Positions 14,684-23,051 of a DNA stretch of 23,469 nucleotides are shown piece by piece; within the stretch, counting starts at the first letter, position 1; each line of letters begins with the position of its first letter. A program made the position numbers and the translations under genes. Under the pieces are notes generated by a model that was not told the origin of the DNA, searched no databases, and saw only the letters and a list, made by a program, of their open reading frames with translations. Source of the DNA: Alphaproteobacteria bacterium. GTDB taxonomy: Bacteria > Pseudomonadota > Alphaproteobacteria > Rhizobiales > Aestuariivirgaceae. The DNA is taken from the NCBI GenBank assembly GCA_020441605.1, contig JAGRLX010000053.1, forward strand, positions 1 to 23,469. Reading direction: 5' to 3'.

Positions 14684-16249
14684 ATGGACATCCAATTCGG
14701 CGACTTCCGTCTGTCTATGAGGAATCGACAGGTTTCCGGGCCTTCCGGGGAGGTCGAGGTGAGCGTGCGCGCCTTCGACATTCTGGCCGCCCTGCTGAAG
14801 AGCCCCGGCCAGATCATTCGCAAGGACGATCTGCTCGATGCCGTCTGGCCGGGCCAGGCCGTGGAGGAAAACACGCTACACGTACACATTTCAGCCTTGC
14901 GAAGGGCTCTTGGTCCGAGGCTCATCGCCACCATACACGGCCGTGGCTACAAATACGCAGGCCCCGATCCAATTGCGGTCGAGACTCCGGCGGACACTGC
15001 GCCCGCCGAGCGCCCAACCGAAAGGCCGGGTGATAGAACAAGCAGTACCGGCTTGGCAAAGCCATTGTCCGGCGGCGCGCGCGAGTACACGTCGGTTGCC
15101 GTCCTGCCGCTGAAGAATCTGTCGGCAGACGCCAGTCAGGAGATTTTTATCGACGGGCTGGCTGAGGACATCATCACGGAACTCGCACGATACCGGCATC
15201 TTTCGGTGACCGGGCACCGTCTGAGCTCACCCTTTGGCAATCGGCGCGGTGACCTCGCCGCCATCTCACGGGAACTGGGCGTCGAATTTATCATCGACGG
15301 CAGCCTCCGGCTGAGCGGCAATCGTCTCCGCGTTTCGGCGCAACTGATCGAGGTCGAATCCGGCAGGCATGTGTGGGGCGACCACTTCGAGCGCGAGATG
15401 ACGGACATCTTCGCGGTGCAGGATGAAATCGTCGGCGCCGTCATCGGCCGTCTGGCCCTGAACCTGGACGAGGCCGCGGGAAAGAAACGGCTTCGCGACC
15501 CGACCTCGTCCAGCAGTGCCTATACATGCTTCCTGCAGGCCCGCGCCGCGTGGCGCCAAGGTGACGAGAAGGCAGCGCTCGATTTCGCCGCCAAGGCCGT
15601 CGCGATCGATCCCGACTACGCCCGCGCCTGGGCTTATCTCGCCCATTTCCACGCCTATGGCCTGTTCAATTTCGCCACCGGGCTCAGTGATGCCGAAACG
15701 ATTTCCACATCGACCCGCATGATCGAGAAGGCGCTTGCGATTGATGGGTCAGACCCTTTCGTCCTGCAACGCGCGGCAATCACTTATCTCATGTTGGGTG
15801 AACCCCAGACCGGTCGCCGCTATGCCGAAGCGGCAGCGCTTGAAAGCGCACGCGACAGCGAGATCCTCGTGTTTCGCGGCTTCATCCTCGCTTGCTGCGG
15901 CAATCACATGGAAGGAGTTCGCCTGCTGGAAGAGGCCATCGCGCTCGAGAAGCGCCTGGCACCAGGCAATTATTCCAGTCTGAGTGAAGTTCGCCATATG
16001 CAGCGCGATTATGCGGGAAGCCTGGAGGCGCTGGACGCGGTACCCAACCCACCCTTCTACTTTGATCTCCTCCGCGCGGCGAATCTCGCCCGTCTTGGAC
16101 GCCGGGACGAAGCCAGGCGCTCCTTGGCCCGCATTCCGGCCGGGATCGACACCGCGCGCATTGCCCGTAATGAAGCGCGTATCTGCGCGCTGCCAGAAGA
16201 TGCCGAACATTGGCTGGAGAGCTTTCGTCTGGCGGGTGTCGAGGTCTGA
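14684..16249 (+). CDS. Winged-helix transcriptional regulator with TolB-like and TPR regions
   Basis: A 521-residue protein of three parts. Residues 1-92 are an OmpR/CadC-type winged helix (VSVRAFDILAALLKSPGQII, NTLHVHISALRRALG, IHGRGYKYAG). After a polar linker, residues about 125-265 are the TolB-like domain often attached to such regulators and to adenylate cyclases (VAVLPLKNLSADASQEIFID, LAEDIITELARY, IDGSLRLSGNRLRVSAQLIE, HVWGDHFEREM). The C-terminal half is a set of helical TPR-like repeats (ALDFAAKAVAIDPDYARAWA, EKALAIDGSDPFVLQRAA). There is no transmembrane helix, unlike CadC, and no cyclase domain. It probably binds DNA and senses a partner through its repeats; targets are unknown. 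No strong ribosome site precedes the ATG, but the winged helix needs this start. Confidence 0.85.
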   Translation: MDIQFGDFRLSMRNRQVSGPSGEVEVSVRAFDILAALLKSPGQIIRKDDLLDAVWPGQAVEENTLHVHISALRRALGPRLIATIHGRGYKYAGPDPIAVETPADTAPAERPTERPGDRTSSTGLAKPLSGGAREYTSVAVLPLKNLSADASQEIFIDGLAEDIITELARYRHLSVTGHRLSSPFGNRRGDLAAISRELGVEFIIDGSLRLSGNRLRVSAQLIEVESGRHVWGDHFEREMTDIFAVQDEIVGAVIGRLALNLDEAAGKKRLRDPTSSSSAYTCFLQARAAWRQGDEKAALDFAAKAVAIDPDYARAWAYLAHFHAYGLFNFATGLSDAETISTSTRMIEKALAIDGSDPFVLQRAAITYLMLGEPQTGRRYAEAAALESARDSEILVFRGFILACCGNHMEGVRLLEEAIALEKRLAPGNYSSLSEVRHMQRDYAGSLEALDAVPNPPFYFDLLRAANLARLGRRDEARRSLARIPAGIDTARIARNEARICALPEDAEHWLESFRLAGVEV

Positions 16250-16285
16250 GGGGCCGTCTCGAAAATTGGGTCCGGGTTCCTCCGT

Positions 16286-16711
16286 TCACGGCAACTTTCG
16301 CAACTTTACCTGCATATGTTCAAATAACCATTGGCCATCCAGGCGCCGGCATTGATCAACGTGGGTGCCGCCTTGGAAGCTTCTTGAAGTTCCGTCGTTC
16401 GTGATCTTCGGCAGCCACATGTACCACTGGCACCGCGCCCGATCGCCGGTAATCTCGATGATCGGATTGGTGACGCCGTCGGTCATCCACTTTACCGTGG
16501 CGTTCGGTTCCAGGAAACCTTGGTAGATCGCGTCCCGGCCGGAGATGTAGCCAAGATCCCCGCGATCCCACACACCATCCTCTGCGAACATCGAAGCTAT
16601 CGCGGCGGCATCATAGTTGGCGTCGACTGCGGCGCAATAGCGGTACTTCAACTGCTTGAGTGCCTCGATCTGCTCCCGTCGACCGATGCGTTCGGCAAGG
16701 GTGGCGTCCAT
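16286..16711 (-). CDS. SnoaL-like / NTF2-fold protein
   Basis: A protein of about 141 residues with the cone-shaped NTF2-like fold found in SnoaL cyclases, scytalone dehydratase and many unassigned small proteins. Typical features are the first helix (EQIEALKQLKYRYCAAVDAN), AIASMFAEDGVWDRGDLG, SGRDAIYQGFLEP and the beta sheet (ARCQWYMWLPKITND, WLFEHMQVKL). The tyrosine pair and Asp in YRYCAAVD and the aromatic strand match the dehydratase-like branch, but a reaction cannot be assigned. I favour the ATG at 16711 because GGAG lies 6 bases before it; the frame is open to an ATG at 16759 that would add 16 residues with a weaker site. It converges on the regulator gene with 36 bases between the stops. 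Confidence 0.8.
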   Translation of the reverse strand: MDATLAERIGRREQIEALKQLKYRYCAAVDANYDAAAIASMFAEDGVWDRGDLGYISGRDAIYQGFLEPNATVKWMTDGVTNPIIEITGDRARCQWYMWLPKITNDGTSRSFQGGTHVDQCRRLDGQWLFEHMQVKLRKLP

Positions 16712-16759
16712 GGTCCGCTCCACTTCCAGACTACCCCTCAGCTTATCGTCGAGTATCAT

Positions 16760-17204
16760 GTCTCACGGCGCCCAAGCAAACCGCAGCAGGGATTCTCGGA
16801 GGCGGTAACATCCGATCAATCTTGCCGTAGAAGGAGTTGACGATTCATCAGAATCATAACTCCAAGAACTCACCGCCCTGAGAGGAAGTCGGACACGTTC
16901 GACTTTCCTTAAGTCGCGATGAGTTCTGTTCTGTCTGCGTTACCAGAATCCAATTGAGGACGTGCTTGCTGGATGATGTGGCGTCGGAGTTGCCGGCCCC
17001 CATCCAAGTCGTGCATCACAACCATCATTCTCATGAGTCTGACGCATCAAACAGGCCGGGAGGACCCGGCGGTCAGCTTATTCAATCGGGCCAGCGAATG
17101 CCGGGTACATCAACAGTCCTGGCATTTTTCGTCATTGCGCCACAATCATTTTGTGTCTTGATTGCACTCCAAGGATGTACCGCCGCAACTGTGGATGACT
17201 GGAC
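16760..17204. other. Intergenic region between the NTF2-fold gene and the caspase gene
   Basis: About 445 bases between two divergent genes, so it should hold both promoters. A plus-strand frame at 16954-17208 overlaps the caspase start but has no ribosome site or known domain, and I do not call it. One imperfect inverted repeat is listed separately. Confidence 0.4.
16884..16908. promoter_or_regulatory. Imperfect inverted repeat in the divergent promoter region
   Basis: GGAAGTCG at 16884-16891 and CGACTTTCC at 16900-16908 are inverted copies with one extra T, around an 8-base spacer. It lies between divergent genes and could be an operator or the end of a short transcript. Weak evidence only. 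Confidence 0.25.
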
Positions 17205-19403
17205 ATGAAATTCTTGCGTTTGCTTTTCCTGCTGGGCGCAATCCTGGCGGCTCCGCCCACTGTCGAGGCGCGCACACTTGGTCTTCTGATCGGGGTCGCC
17301 GACTACAACGATGCCTCCGGCATCCGCGACTTGCTGGGACCGCGCAATGACGTGACCATTCTCTGGCGGGCGCTCAAGGCGCGCGGCGCGGAGCCAGCCG
17401 ATCTCATGGTCCTGGCCGACAATCTGCCACAGGGACCGGCATTTCCTGTCGCAAAGGCCCTGCCGGAAAGCGGCAACATCCTCGCCGAACTCGATCGGCT
17501 CGCGGAACGTGCAGCGCCAGGCGATACAGTGTTCATCTACTACTCAGGCCACGGCACAGTTCAGCCAGACAACCCGGACGAACCAGAAGACGAGCCGGAA
17601 ACCGATGGGATGGACCAGGTTCTCCTGCCCGCCGACGTCGGCGCCTACAGCCCGATCACCCGCAGCCTGAAGAATGCCATCGTGGACGACGAGCTTGGTC
17701 GGAAGATCTCCGCCATCCGCGCCAAGGGTGCATTTGTCTGGGCCGTGGTCGATGCCTGCCATTCCGGCACGGTGACCCGGGGCGAAACCGTCACCCGCAC
17801 CGTCGACCCTGTCCTTCTCGGCATCCCCGCAGGGCCGGTTCAAACGTCACGTAACTCGTCCCGTCAGGGAACGATGAAGTTGAAAACACACACCGGCGAG
17901 GGCGGGATCGTCGGCTTCTATGCCGTCGAATCCTATGACGAGGCCATCGAACGTGCCTTCCCGGGCTATGACTTGCCAATGGCCGGCGAAGCAGATACCC
18001 AGCGCCTCGGCGTTTTCACCTATCTTCTCCATCGCGCGCTTACCCGCAATACGGCATCGACCTACCGTGAACTGGCCCAGGAGATCGTCTCGGAGATGAA
18101 CCTGGATCACACCGGCGGCAAGGTGCCTCCACCTGTCTTCGACGGCGATCTCGATGCGCCTCTCCCCGGCAGTGACGCGGCGCGGTTGCCCAGTTCATCG
18201 CGCGGCATTGTCGAGTCCGGCCGTATTACCTTTCCGGTCGGCAGCCTCCAAGGCTTCGAAGCCGGCGCCCGCCTGGCTCTCTATGCGCCGGGGCACACCG
18301 AAATACCGATCGGCATGGCCGACGTCATCTCCGCTACCGCCATTTCAAGCATCGCCGAGAACATCGCCTGGGCCGATGGCGCGGACCCTGTCACCGAAGG
18401 TACAGTAGCCGCCGTGGTCAGCAATCCGGCGATCAGCTTCAGCTTCGTCGTCTCACCGCCTCCGCCGCAAGACCTCACCCCGACCGATCGGGATATCGTA
18501 TCGATGGCGCTTGATGGCGCCTTCGGCACCGGCGCCGAAGCGATCGGTATCAGCATGGGCGCGCCCGGCAATCCGGATGCCGACGTGCTGCTCCGCGTCC
18601 GCAATGGGCGGCTGTGGGTCGTTCGGGCCGACCGCCCGTGGGTCGAGACCGCCGGAGCCCCCGGTGAAACGCCAAGCCTGGCGCTCGATGCAGAACCAGA
18701 GAAACTGGCAGCGGACCTGAAGACGGCGATCTGGAGCTTGGCCCGGGCCGCAAAGTTGCTGCGGGTTGCGGCGGCCTTGGGCGAAAGTGCCGGGGCCGAC
18801 GATGGCATCGTGATCAAGGCCACCGTGTCGCGCCTCGCCGGACAGGAGGCCCATGCCGTCTGCAAGGGCAGCGAACCCCCTCCCGGCGCGCAGGCCATGC
18901 CACTCGATCCCCTGCTCCCGGCAGCGGCCGTCAATTGCGATTTCGTCTCGATCGACGTCAGCAATCAGAACGATGCCGACTATTATATCGCCGGTTTCTA
19001 TGTCGATGCCCTGGGCGGAGTCTATGCCGTACCCGGCAGCACCGCCCGGAAGGGCTGTGTTCGCGTGTTGACCGCGGGGGCAGACCGGCCGCTGAATTTT
19101 CGCTTCTGGATCGATACCTGGGATGAGAAAGCCCAACGCCCTTCCGCCATCGGCGCCGAGAATTTCGTGATCCTCGCCATCGCCAAGGATCGGACCAACC
19201 AGCCGCCGCGTCTTTGCGCCCTGACCCAGCCGACCCTCTCGGCCATGCAGCAGTCCAAGGGGGACGACACCCGCAACGCAACGCCCAAGCTGGCGGCCCT
19301 GCTCAATGGCGTTGGTGGCGAGACAACCCGCGCCATGGGCAGTGCCGATGATGGCGGCGCGGCAATGACCGGCCGCCTGTTCGTCTTCGACGTGAGGCCC
19401 TGA
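17205..19403 (+). CDS. Exported caspase-family (metacaspase-like, C14) protein
   Basis: A 732-residue protein. An N-terminal signal peptide (MKFLRLLFLLGAILAAPPTV) should send it to the periplasm. Residues about 24-300 are a caspase p20-type fold: TLGLLIGVADYND is strand 1, VFIYYSGHGT carries the catalytic histidine (H116), and WAVVDACHSG carries the nucleophile (C185), so both dyad residues are intact. An acidic loop follows the histidine (DNPDEPEDEPETDGMD). The C-terminal half is beta-rich; residues about 590-690 (VSIDVSNQNDADYYIAGFYV, then GGVYAVPGS and ENFVILAIAKDR) resemble the DUF4384-type sandwich often linked to caspases. Caspase-type enzymes of bacteria often cut after arginine or lysine; the substrate here is unknown. 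It converges with the FecR-like gene, with 6 bases between stops. Confidence 0.88.
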   Translation: MKFLRLLFLLGAILAAPPTVEARTLGLLIGVADYNDASGIRDLLGPRNDVTILWRALKARGAEPADLMVLADNLPQGPAFPVAKALPESGNILAELDRLAERAAPGDTVFIYYSGHGTVQPDNPDEPEDEPETDGMDQVLLPADVGAYSPITRSLKNAIVDDELGRKISAIRAKGAFVWAVVDACHSGTVTRGETVTRTVDPVLLGIPAGPVQTSRNSSRQGTMKLKTHTGEGGIVGFYAVESYDEAIERAFPGYDLPMAGEADTQRLGVFTYLLHRALTRNTASTYRELAQEIVSEMNLDHTGGKVPPPVFDGDLDAPLPGSDAARLPSSSRGIVESGRITFPVGSLQGFEAGARLALYAPGHTEIPIGMADVISATAISSIAENIAWADGADPVTEGTVAAVVSNPAISFSFVVSPPPPQDLTPTDRDIVSMALDGAFGTGAEAIGISMGAPGNPDADVLLRVRNGRLWVVRADRPWVETAGAPGETPSLALDAEPEKLAADLKTAIWSLARAAKLLRVAAALGESAGADDGIVIKATVSRLAGQEAHAVCKGSEPPPGAQAMPLDPLLPAAAVNCDFVSIDVSNQNDADYYIAGFYVDALGGVYAVPGSTARKGCVRVLTAGADRPLNFRFWIDTWDEKAQRPSAIGAENFVILAIAKDRTNQPPRLCALTQPTLSAMQQSKGDDTRNATPKLAALLNGVGGETTRAMGSADDGGAAMTGRLFVFDVRP

Positions 19404-19409
19404 AACCGC

Positions 19410-20261
19410 CTATTGCAGCCGCCAGCCCTGGCGCAGGGCTTCGCGAAGCGCAAGCCCGGCAGGAGTCGGACGAACGGAAAGCACCTGAGCCGCCGCGATG
19501 ACCCAAGCGCCATCGTCCTGTCCCGACAGCCAGGCGGCGGCGGCCAGATCCCGCAAGTCCGGGACGTGCTGGCCGGTCACGTTCGGCGGAACTTCCGGAA
19601 GCGCTTCGACTGTCCGGAAGCGGATGCTGGTCCGATATCCCCTGCTGTCGGCGAGCTCGATGGAAAAGCCGTCCCCAGTCACCGCAGGAAGCGCCACCGA
19701 GGCCTGACGCTCGGTGCTCTCGATGACCGATCCCACTCCGGATACGCGCAAGGTGAAGGGTGCCTCTCCACCAGTCCAGCCAAGCCACAGCAAACGCTGG
19801 TCCGAGAGTACAAGATTACCGCTTCGGCGCCCCATGGGAATGGCGAGCGTGGCTTCATCGCCTTTCGCGACCATGTTGTCCGGCGCGGTCTGCTCCTTGT
19901 CACCACCCAGGATGCCGCCAATTGCCGCGATGATGCTCCAGGTGTCGTCCTCCGTATCGATTTCGCCTGCCACGTCGTGGCGCATGACGTTGCCGCCGAG
20001 GGTCACCCGCTCGCCGCCGCCCAGCTCGATGTCGATGCGGCTCGCCGGATCGCGAACGAACACGACATCGCCGGCGTAGAGAGGCATCATCAGTTTCGCG
20101 CTTCGTTCGGCACCTTCCCGGACAACGTTCGCCACATGGTGCGAGTCCTCGCCCTGCAGCGCGACCGCCACGACATAGCCGGCAGGTGCCGGCTCGGCCA
20201 CCGCTCGACCGGCCACCACCAGGGACATGACGAGCGCAAGTGCAATGGTCAAAGCCCGCAT
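19410..20261 (-). CDS. Exported protein with FecR-like beta domain
   Basis: A 283-residue protein with a clear signal peptide (MRALTIALALVMSLVVAGRA, then VAE). Residues about 45-95 (KLMMPLYAGDVVFVRDPASR, IDIELGGGERVTLGGNV) look like the FecR-type beta domain, in which 'L--GD-V-----S---I----G----L' is typical. The middle (EAPFTLRVSGVGSVIESTER) is an Ig-like beta pattern and the C-terminal 60 residues are helical (DLRDLAAAAWLSGQDDGAWV). No transmembrane helix follows the signal, so it should be periplasmic. It follows the CHASE2 gene directly: the stop and start read TGAATG with GGAAGG just before, so the two are translationally coupled. It could pass a signal from the CHASE2 protein or present substrate to the caspase; both are guesses. 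Confidence 0.7.
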   Translation of the reverse strand: MRALTIALALVMSLVVAGRAVAEPAPAGYVVAVALQGEDSHHVANVVREGAERSAKLMMPLYAGDVVFVRDPASRIDIELGGGERVTLGGNVMRHDVAGEIDTEDDTWSIIAAIGGILGGDKEQTAPDNMVAKGDEATLAIPMGRRSGNLVLSDQRLLWLGWTGGEAPFTLRVSGVGSVIESTERQASVALPAVTGDGFSIELADSRGYRTSIRFRTVEALPEVPPNVTGQHVPDLRDLAAAAWLSGQDDGAWVIAAAQVLSVRPTPAGLALREALRQGWRLQ

Positions 20262-21644
20262 TCAGCCTTCCTTAGTCCTGGGTTTGAACAGCGCCCTCCA
20301 ACCTTGTGCGCGAAAGGCAATGACCAGTGCGACAAGCATATCCATGAGCTTGTAAAGGGCAAAGCCTGACAAGGCCGTCGTCACGATGTCCATTCCCGAC
20401 GCAAAACCGAAAATGCGGGAGAAGCCCGTCAGGGCAACAAGGCTCACCAGCAGCATCGATAGCAGCGCCGCTACCGCAACGAGACGCCGCACCAGGACGA
20501 TGAAAACCAGGAACAGACCGATTGCCGGCGCCGCGCGGAATACGGCCGGTAGCGGCCGCGTCTCAACGATGGCACGGGCCTGGACAAGGCTGTTGGCCAG
20601 GATGACACAGCCCGGCATTGTGCCCAACGGTGTTTCGTAATAGTCGTTGCTGCTCGCATAGCTGGCACCCAGAATGACCGCGCGGCCGTCGAAGGGATCC
20701 CTGTCGATCTCACCCAGCGCTCGAGCTTCGCCATTTTCATGGGACACCAGTTGCCCGGCGCTGATCCGGCGAAAGACGACGGTGTCCCTGCCAGCGCTGC
20801 CCATGCGCATCAACGCCGGGGATGTGGTGGCATTGCCAAAGACATAGGGCAAAGCCACGGCCTGATCCTGAACCGGTGGCCAGCTGGGCGGTGGCGGAGC
20901 CACACGTTGGCAATCGCGCACCACCAGACCATCCAGAAACGCCTTGAGGGCTTCAGGCCCCGCGCCATCTGGCCTGGAGATCGCAGCCATGGCAAGCGCA
21001 GCGGACGGGAAGGCGCTTCCGGACGCCCCGTCGCACACCACTTGCCACAGCCGGATTCGCCGGACCGCCCTGCCCGGCTCGCTGTCATTCAAGGTTGTGA
21101 CCCAAACAATATTGTCCTTGCCTGCAACATCTGCATCATAGGGCGACGGAACGGCGCCCGCGGCACTCAGGGTTGCGTCATCGGCCGACCGCCGGAAAAT
21201 GATCCGACGCACCAGGAGCAGCGGCGGGGCGCTATCTGGATAGGTGCGCAGCACCGATGAAAGTCTGGGGTCGGCCAGGCTGCCGGGCGATTGCGCCGAC
21301 AGATCGAAGTCGACCAGAATCGCTCGCCCCCCATGGCCTGCCGCCATTTCGATGAGCAGGGCCAAGGCCGCGTGGGGTGTGTCGCCGGTTGATCGCCACG
21401 ACTGACGGGTCGCGTCATCGACATCCAGCAATGTCACCGGCAAGGCGGCTTTCGACGTGCCCGACAACACCATCGAGATGGCCGCCATGCGGTCGGCCTT
21501 GGCCAAACCATCATAGATCTGGACGGCCCGGTTGCCAGCTCCCAGCACCATGGCGACTGCGGCTACGGCAATGATGACCACGGTGATCAGCCGCCGTCTG
21601 GCGGTCCACCATGATAGTCCGGATTTCTGGACAGGCCCATCCAT
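20262..21644 (-). CDS. CHASE2 domain-containing membrane protein without output domain
   Basis: CHASE2 is an extracytoplasmic sensor domain. This 460-residue protein has one N-terminal transmembrane helix (LITVVIIAVAAVAMVLGAG, about 19-37), a large periplasmic domain ending in the hallmark DGRAVILGASYASSNDYYET followed by PLGTMPGCVILANSLVQ, and three C-terminal helices (about 373-386, 388-407, 419-445). In most CHASE2 proteins those helices lead into a cyclase, kinase or GGDEF domain. Here only 14 residues remain (QGWRALFKPRTKEG), so any signal must pass to another protein. The ligand is unknown. The gene is the first of a two-gene unit with the FecR-like gene. The ribosome site at ATG 21644 is weak (GGGCGG), but the N-terminal helix fits this start. 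Confidence 0.85.
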   Translation of the reverse strand: MDGPVQKSGLSWWTARRRLITVVIIAVAAVAMVLGAGNRAVQIYDGLAKADRMAAISMVLSGTSKAALPVTLLDVDDATRQSWRSTGDTPHAALALLIEMAAGHGGRAILVDFDLSAQSPGSLADPRLSSVLRTYPDSAPPLLLVRRIIFRRSADDATLSAAGAVPSPYDADVAGKDNIVWVTTLNDSEPGRAVRRIRLWQVVCDGASGSAFPSAALAMAAISRPDGAGPEALKAFLDGLVVRDCQRVAPPPPSWPPVQDQAVALPYVFGNATTSPALMRMGSAGRDTVVFRRISAGQLVSHENGEARALGEIDRDPFDGRAVILGASYASSNDYYETPLGTMPGCVILANSLVQARAIVETRPLPAVFRAAPAIGLFLVFIVLVRRLVAVAALLSMLLVSLVALTGFSRIFGFASGMDIVTTALSGFALYKLMDMLVALVIAFRAQGWRALFKPRTKEG

Positions 21645-21680
21645 AACCGCCGCCCGATGCCTCGCCCGAGGCTAATGCAA

Positions 21681-21712
21681 TCGGCGGTCGATCGACCCGG
21701 ATCGACCGCCGA
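21681..21712 (-). terminator. Perfect 13-bp hairpin between the astacin and CHASE2 genes
   Basis: TCGGCGGTCGATC (21681-21693) and GATCGACCGCCGA (21700-21712) are exact inverted copies with a 6-base loop. It lies 116 bases after the astacin stop and 37 bases before the CHASE2 start, both on the minus strand. It probably ends the astacin transcript, but there is no T-tract, so it could instead be an operator or leader structure of the CHASE2 unit. Confidence 0.5.
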
Positions 21713-21827
21713 CACTTAACTGATCAATTTGACTCTGGAGCATCGTTCCTTAGGCAAGCAGGTCCGCTTACGTCGAGAACGCGCCAAGCCGGCATTCTGC
21801 CGAACCGGGACACCTAGCTTGAGGCCC

Positions 21828-22847
21828 CTATTCTTCGTCCGCAGCCACACCCTTGGCACCGAAGAAGGCATCCATATAGTCCATGCCGACAGCCTTGGTG
21901 CCGCTGGATTCCGCCTGCTTCAGCAGTTCGGCGAGTTGCGCCCTGGCCTGCCCGAAGTTCTTGGTGCGTGCAGCCATGTCGGCCGAATACATATATTCGA
22001 CGGTGACGGTGTCCGATCCCGAAATATCAGTATTCGACCGTCCCACATAGCAGGTGCTCTCCTTGCCCTTCTGATAATACTCCGCCGGGAACGAATAGAG
22101 CATGATCGACGCCGCGTCGAAGTCGGTCATCATCAGGTCATCGCCGGAATATTGCTGCAGGTTGAACTTGATCGTGTCCTCGTTCCAGTTGTTGGGCGGT
22201 CCGCTCAGGTACTTGAAGATGAAGGCCCAGTTGAATTCGTTGGAACAGGGAGCCTTCGGGCTCTGATGTTCGTGCATCAGGCCAAATGCATGGCCGAACT
22301 CGTGCAGGATCGTTCCCTTCAGGTCTCCCGTATAGAGCATGCGGGGATTGGGAATCTGGTCGAACCCTTCCAGGTTGAGCGAGGCCTCATTCTGGGCGGC
22401 ATAGACCATGCTGTACTGGCCGAGCAGCGACCAGTAACCCGGCTTGTCATAGGACACGCGGATTTGCGACTCTCGACCTTTGGGATCGCAGCGCCGCGGC
22501 TTTTCGAGATTGCCAAAATCGAGCTTCAGGCTGAGGTTGGCGACATCGTTCCAACCGCTGGCGACCTTGGCTACCGCCGCGTTTGTCGCATCGCTTCCGG
22601 CCATGAAGCACACTCTCAGCTTGGCATAGGACGGCGGCCACACCACGAATTTGCTGAACAAACCTCTGGCCTGCTCGGCGTCGGACATCTTTTCCAGGCC
22701 ATTCTCGCCGGCCATGATGCGGTCTGAATATTCCTTGGGCAGGAACTCATTGCCTTCGATCAATGTTTCGGCCGAGGCGCCACCTGCTGCTGTCGATATT
22801 GCCAAGCCAACGCCAGCGGCCAGAAGGCCTGTCTTCAACGCCGTCAT
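21828..22847 (-). CDS. Astacin-type (M12A) secreted zinc metalloprotease
   Basis: A 339-residue zinc endopeptidase. The signal peptide is MTALKTGLLAAGVGLAISTA with an AGGASAE cleavage region. The catalytic core holds TILHEFGHAFGLMHEHQSP, the HExxHxxGxxHE signature of astacins (zinc ligands H182, H186, H192; general base E183), and the Met-turn SIMLY (M249, Y251), where tyrosine is the usual extra ligand. Astacins often have SxMHY; here His is replaced by Leu. Cysteines at about C80, C120 and C201 suit an exported protein. A region of about 50 residues before the domain may be a propeptide. GGAGG lies directly upstream (GGAGGATGAGGA-ATG). It may share regulation with the downstream CHASE2 unit, though a strong hairpin separates them. 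Confidence 0.92.
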   Translation of the reverse strand: MTALKTGLLAAGVGLAISTAAGGASAETLIEGNEFLPKEYSDRIMAGENGLEKMSDAEQARGLFSKFVVWPPSYAKLRVCFMAGSDATNAAVAKVASGWNDVANLSLKLDFGNLEKPRRCDPKGRESQIRVSYDKPGYWSLLGQYSMVYAAQNEASLNLEGFDQIPNPRMLYTGDLKGTILHEFGHAFGLMHEHQSPKAPCSNEFNWAFIFKYLSGPPNNWNEDTIKFNLQQYSGDDLMMTDFDAASIMLYSFPAEYYQKGKESTCYVGRSNTDISGSDTVTVEYMYSADMAARTKNFGQARAQLAELLKQAESSGTKAVGMDYMDAFFGAKGVAADEE

Positions 22848-23051
22848 TCCTCATCCTCCAAAGATGTTTGCGATGGCCCGCTCGGCTGGGGAAGCTAGCA
22901 CAACCAATGATACGGGCAAGCATGAAGCTGCCGCGCAACTGCGGTCAAACTTCGAATGCGGCGCGGCGGAATTGCGGCGTTTTCAACGGCATGTCCTGCG
23001 CACCAGAGGCAGGCCACGCCATCGCGTCAAAGTTGACTTGCTTGCCATTCA

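Noticed and set aside
16954..17208. Plus-strand frame that overlaps the caspase start
   Set aside because: No ribosome site or domain; the overlap with the next ATG appears to be chance.
18453..19136. Minus-strand frames of up to 227 codons within the caspase gene
   Set aside because: Antisense to a gene with signal peptide and intact catalytic motifs; typical high-GC shadows.
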